From positions 938,859 through 1,002,858 of the forward strand of contig NZ_BCNO01000001.1 of the NCBI RefSeq assembly GCF_001514535.1: 64,000 nucleotides of DNA. Direction: 5' to 3'. The notes below the pieces were generated by a model. It was not told the DNA's origin, ran no database searches, and was given only the letters and a program-made list of their open reading frames with translations. Of the stretch, positions 62,247-64,000 are shown piece by piece (position 1 is the first letter of the stretch; each line of letters opens with the position of its first letter). The stretch is from Thermodesulfovibrio aggregans (GTDB lineage: Bacteria; Nitrospirota; Thermodesulfovibrionia; Thermodesulfovibrionales; Thermodesulfovibrionaceae). The translations under genes were made by a program, and so were the position numbers.

Positions 62247-62801
62247 ATGATAAAATCTATATTAAACATACTGATTATTGTTACATTTTTATTTTTGTCA
62301 GTACTTAATGCACATGCAATTGAAGATATTAATATGGAAATCCAAAAAAACAGTTCATCCTTAATAGTTAAGGCTCGCATTATTCCCTCTCAGGAATTTG
62401 TTGAGGATTTTAAAAATGGATTAAGTAAGAATATTTTAATAATGATAGAACTTTACAGAAAGTGGTCAATTATTCCAGATGAGTTCATAGTGGGGATTCA
62501 AATACAGAGAGTTTTGATCTCTGATCCAATAAAAGATGAATTTATTGTAAAAACTGTGCAAAGTGATGTTTTAACGGAAAAGAGATTTAAAAACTATCAG
62601 GAAGCTCTGGACTGGGCTTTAAATATAGAGCCTGTAAAGCTTGTGAACATAAATAGAGTTGAGAGAGGTAAATACTATATAAAAATTACTGTTGAATCAA
62701 ATATAAAAAGGCTCCCTTCAGTTCTGGAACACATTTTGTTCTTTATACCAACATATGAAAAAAAGATAACAAAGGAATCAGAGCACTTTAGATTACCATG
62801 A
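62247..62801 (+). CDS. DUF4390 protein, partner of sensor kinase
   Basis: A 184-aa protein with an N-terminal signal sequence or membrane helix (about 4-24). The body shows SLIVKARIIPSQEFVEDF, LIMIELYRKWSIIPDEFI and IKITVESNIKRLPSVLEHIL. This is the DUF4390 pattern, whose members are typically encoded just upstream of an NtrY-like kinase, as here (4-bp overlap). An outer-face or periplasmic sensory role is inferred from this link. Its function is unknown. Confidence 0.78.
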   Translation: MIKSILNILIIVTFLFLSVLNAHAIEDINMEIQKNSSSLIVKARIIPSQEFVEDFKNGLSKNILIMIELYRKWSIIPDEFIVGIQIQRVLISDPIKDEFIVKTVQSDVLTEKRFKNYQEALDWALNIEPVKLVNINRVERGKYYIKITVESNIKRLPSVLEHILFFIPTYEKKITKESEHFRLP

Positions 62802-64000
62802 AAAAGACAATGAAGAAATATTTTTTCCCGATTTTTTTAACAGGTTTACTGTTTTTAGTTCTTGGTTTTGAGATATATCTTTTAAGACTACCTCCTGAGC
62901 AGATTCCAACTAGATTCATAATTGTTTCACTTTTTGTAATAAACATAATTTCTATTTTAACGCTTGCATTTTTTGTTGTAAGAAGTGTTTTCAAGCTTTA
63001 TCTTGAAAAGCATAGAGAAGTTCCTGGTTATCGATTCAGAATAAAGATAGTAACAATATTCGTAGGTTTGGTTCTCATTCCATCAGCCCTTTTGTTTGTT
63101 GCTTTTAGTGGAGTTTTAGAAAGTTCTATAGAGAGAATTTTTTCAAAATCAAACAGAAAGGTCGTCTCAACAGCAGTTGATACGATTAAAGCTTTTTACG
63201 AATTTGAAAAGAAAAAATTGATGGAACTTGCTGAAGATATAAAAGATGGAAAAATAAAAAATATTCCAAGAGGTATTTCTGTTGAAAGACTTAATACTCC
63301 TCAGACTGAAATGGCAGAGGCTGTGAAAGATGCTTTTCAAGGGAAGAAATCATCTCAGGTTATTTCTACCTCGGAAGGAGATATAATCATTGCTGCATTG
63401 CCTGATAAAAAAGGTGTTTTGATTCTAAAAATGAAAATTCCTTCCGAAATAACGAGAAGAGTTGAAGAAGTAAAATTGTATCATGAAGAGTATCTACAGA
63501 TGGGCTCTATGAGAAAAGCTGTGAAATCCAACTATTTTATGTTTCTTGGATTTCTGAGCCTTATAATAGTTTTTTTAGCCTTATGGGCATCTTTAAAAAT
63601 TTCACAGGAAATAACAAATCCTATAAAAGAACTTGTAGAGGCAACTGAAAGGGTTTCAAAAGGCGACCTTAAGGTAAAAATTCTCACCAAAAGCTCAGAT
63701 GAAATAGGAGTGCTTGTTAACTCCTTCAATGAAATGATAGAAAAGCTTGATAAAGCCTATATTGATCTGTCAGAAAGAAATATTTTACTGGAACGAATGT
63801 TTTCCAATATTACCTCAGGAATTATTTTTATTGGAGAGGGTGGTAAAATTTCAAAGATAAATAAAGCAGGTGAAGAGATACTTCAGATTCCAAAAGATAA
63901 AATAGAAGGCAAACATTATACAGAAATTCTTGAATTTATTGAATCTGATGAGTTAAGGGATTTTATAAAAAAGCTTGCCGGAGAGCGAATTTATGAAATT
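62798..64000 (+). CDS. NtrY-like sensor histidine kinase, N-terminal part (cut by window edge)
   Basis: The frame is open from ATG 62798 to the last base (401 codons). It starts with two or three membrane helices (about 9-28, 42-62, 88-110), followed by a periplasmic or sensor region (about 112-240). Another membrane helix (about 248-268) precedes a HAMP domain (ITNPIKELVEATERVSKGDL). Next is a segment with DEIGVLVNSFNEMIEKL, and the beginning of a PAS domain (LERMFSNITSGIIFIGEGGKI). The histidine kinase core must be beyond the window, so catalysis is not seen. Overall layout matches NtrY, which senses nitrogen status or oxygen in some bacteria. Confidence 0.85.
   Translation, partial: MKKTMKKYFFPIFLTGLLFLVLGFEIYLLRLPPEQIPTRFIIVSLFVINIISILTLAFFVVRSVFKLYLEKHREVPGYRFRIKIVTIFVGLVLIPSALLFVAFSGVLESSIERIFSKSNRKVVSTAVDTIKAFYEFEKKKLMELAEDIKDGKIKNIPRGISVERLNTPQTEMAEAVKDAFQGKKSSQVISTSEGDIIIAALPDKKGVLILKMKIPSEITRRVEEVKLYHEEYLQMGSMRKAVKSNYFMFLGFLSLIIVFLALWASLKISQEITNPIKELVEATERVSKGDLKVKILTKSSDEIGVLVNSFNEMIEKLDKAYIDLSERNILLERMFSNITSGIIFIGEGGKISKINKAGEEILQIPKDKIEGKHYTEILEFIESDELRDFIKKLAGERIYEI

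Noticed and set aside
1-64000. tRNA, rRNA, CRISPR arrays, riboswitches
   Set aside because: No cloverleaf-like or rRNA segments, no evenly spaced repeats, and no gap long enough for a known large riboswitch were seen by eye. A covariance-model scan was not possible.

Overview
The window looks like a contiguous piece of an AT-rich, gene-dense chromosome from a thermophilic, Gram-negative (diderm), anaerobic-type bacterium. Lipid A genes (lpxD, fabZ, lpxA, lpxI), bamA and skp show an outer membrane. A full-length reverse gyrase points to growth at high temperature. A membrane-bound group 4 [NiFe] hydrogenase operon, hypA/hypB and a CooT-like nickel protein point to hydrogen metabolism. The overall look suggests Nitrospirota (Thermodesulfovibrio-like), but that is an impression from gene content, not a database result.

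Layout. 1-387: right end of an IS256-type insertion sequence that has replaced the start of a phosphomannomutase/phosphoglucomutase gene. 1735-8587 (+): outer-membrane biogenesis operon bamA-skp-lpxD-fabZ-lpxA-lpxI plus a membrane protein. 8448-9841 (-): DUF3842, cooT and a lipoyl/octanoyl transferase, whose 3' end overlaps the membrane protein gene. 9946-19676 (+): ppsA, rho, a hotdog thioesterase, long-form purL and argS. 19679-22314 (-): ftsH-folP. 22399-26499 (+): flavin reductase, aroC, slt, a ZapB-like coiled coil and zapA. 26502-30343 (-): aspS followed by a small signalling cassette (HD-GYP-associated N-domain, HDOD, GGDEF). 30487-33891 (+): reverse gyrase. 33871-43441 (-): nine-gene Hyf/Hyc-like hydrogenase operon ending with its maturation protease. 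43549-44154 (+): wrbA. 44221-51663 (-): xerC-hslV-hslU-rlpA-fmdE-like-rlmD-cupin-radical SAM-DUF4130. 51791-55654 (+): ino1, CDP-alcohol phosphatidyltransferase, DUF948, YtxH, hypA, hypB, tadA. 55648-61778 (-): TauE, amidase, GerMN, murI, rph, a divergent arginase-fold protein, rpiB, glyA. 61819-62166 (-): a lipoprotein. 62247-64000 (+): DUF4390 and a truncated NtrY-like sensor kinase.

How the genes fit together. The hydrogenase operon encodes a NuoCD-type large subunit, NuoB- and NuoI-type electron carriers, and five membrane subunits, three of them antiporter-like. It is therefore predicted to couple hydrogen chemistry to ion translocation. HypA/HypB would deliver nickel, and the operon-encoded protease would trim the large subunit. 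The envelope genes supply lipid A, outer-membrane protein assembly, peptidoglycan precursors (murI) and peptidoglycan remodelling (slt, rlpA, amidase). Ino1 next to a CDP-alcohol phosphatidyltransferase suggests an inositol phospholipid.

Most gene junctions overlap by 1-11 bp, so translational coupling is the rule. Several first genes have no visible Shine-Dalgarno sequence and a -10 hexamer only 7-14 nt before the start codon, which suggests leaderless or near-leaderless mRNAs. I saw no tRNA, rRNA or CRISPR array, and no intergenic gap reaches 300 bp. The most interesting items are the hydrogenase cluster without an obvious electron-donor partner, the reverse gyrase lacking the second zinc finger, the IS-decapitated sugar phosphomutase, the diverged arginase-fold gene, the radical SAM/DUF4130 pair, and a perfect 12-bp hairpin, probably the glyA terminator, inside the tadA coding sequence.
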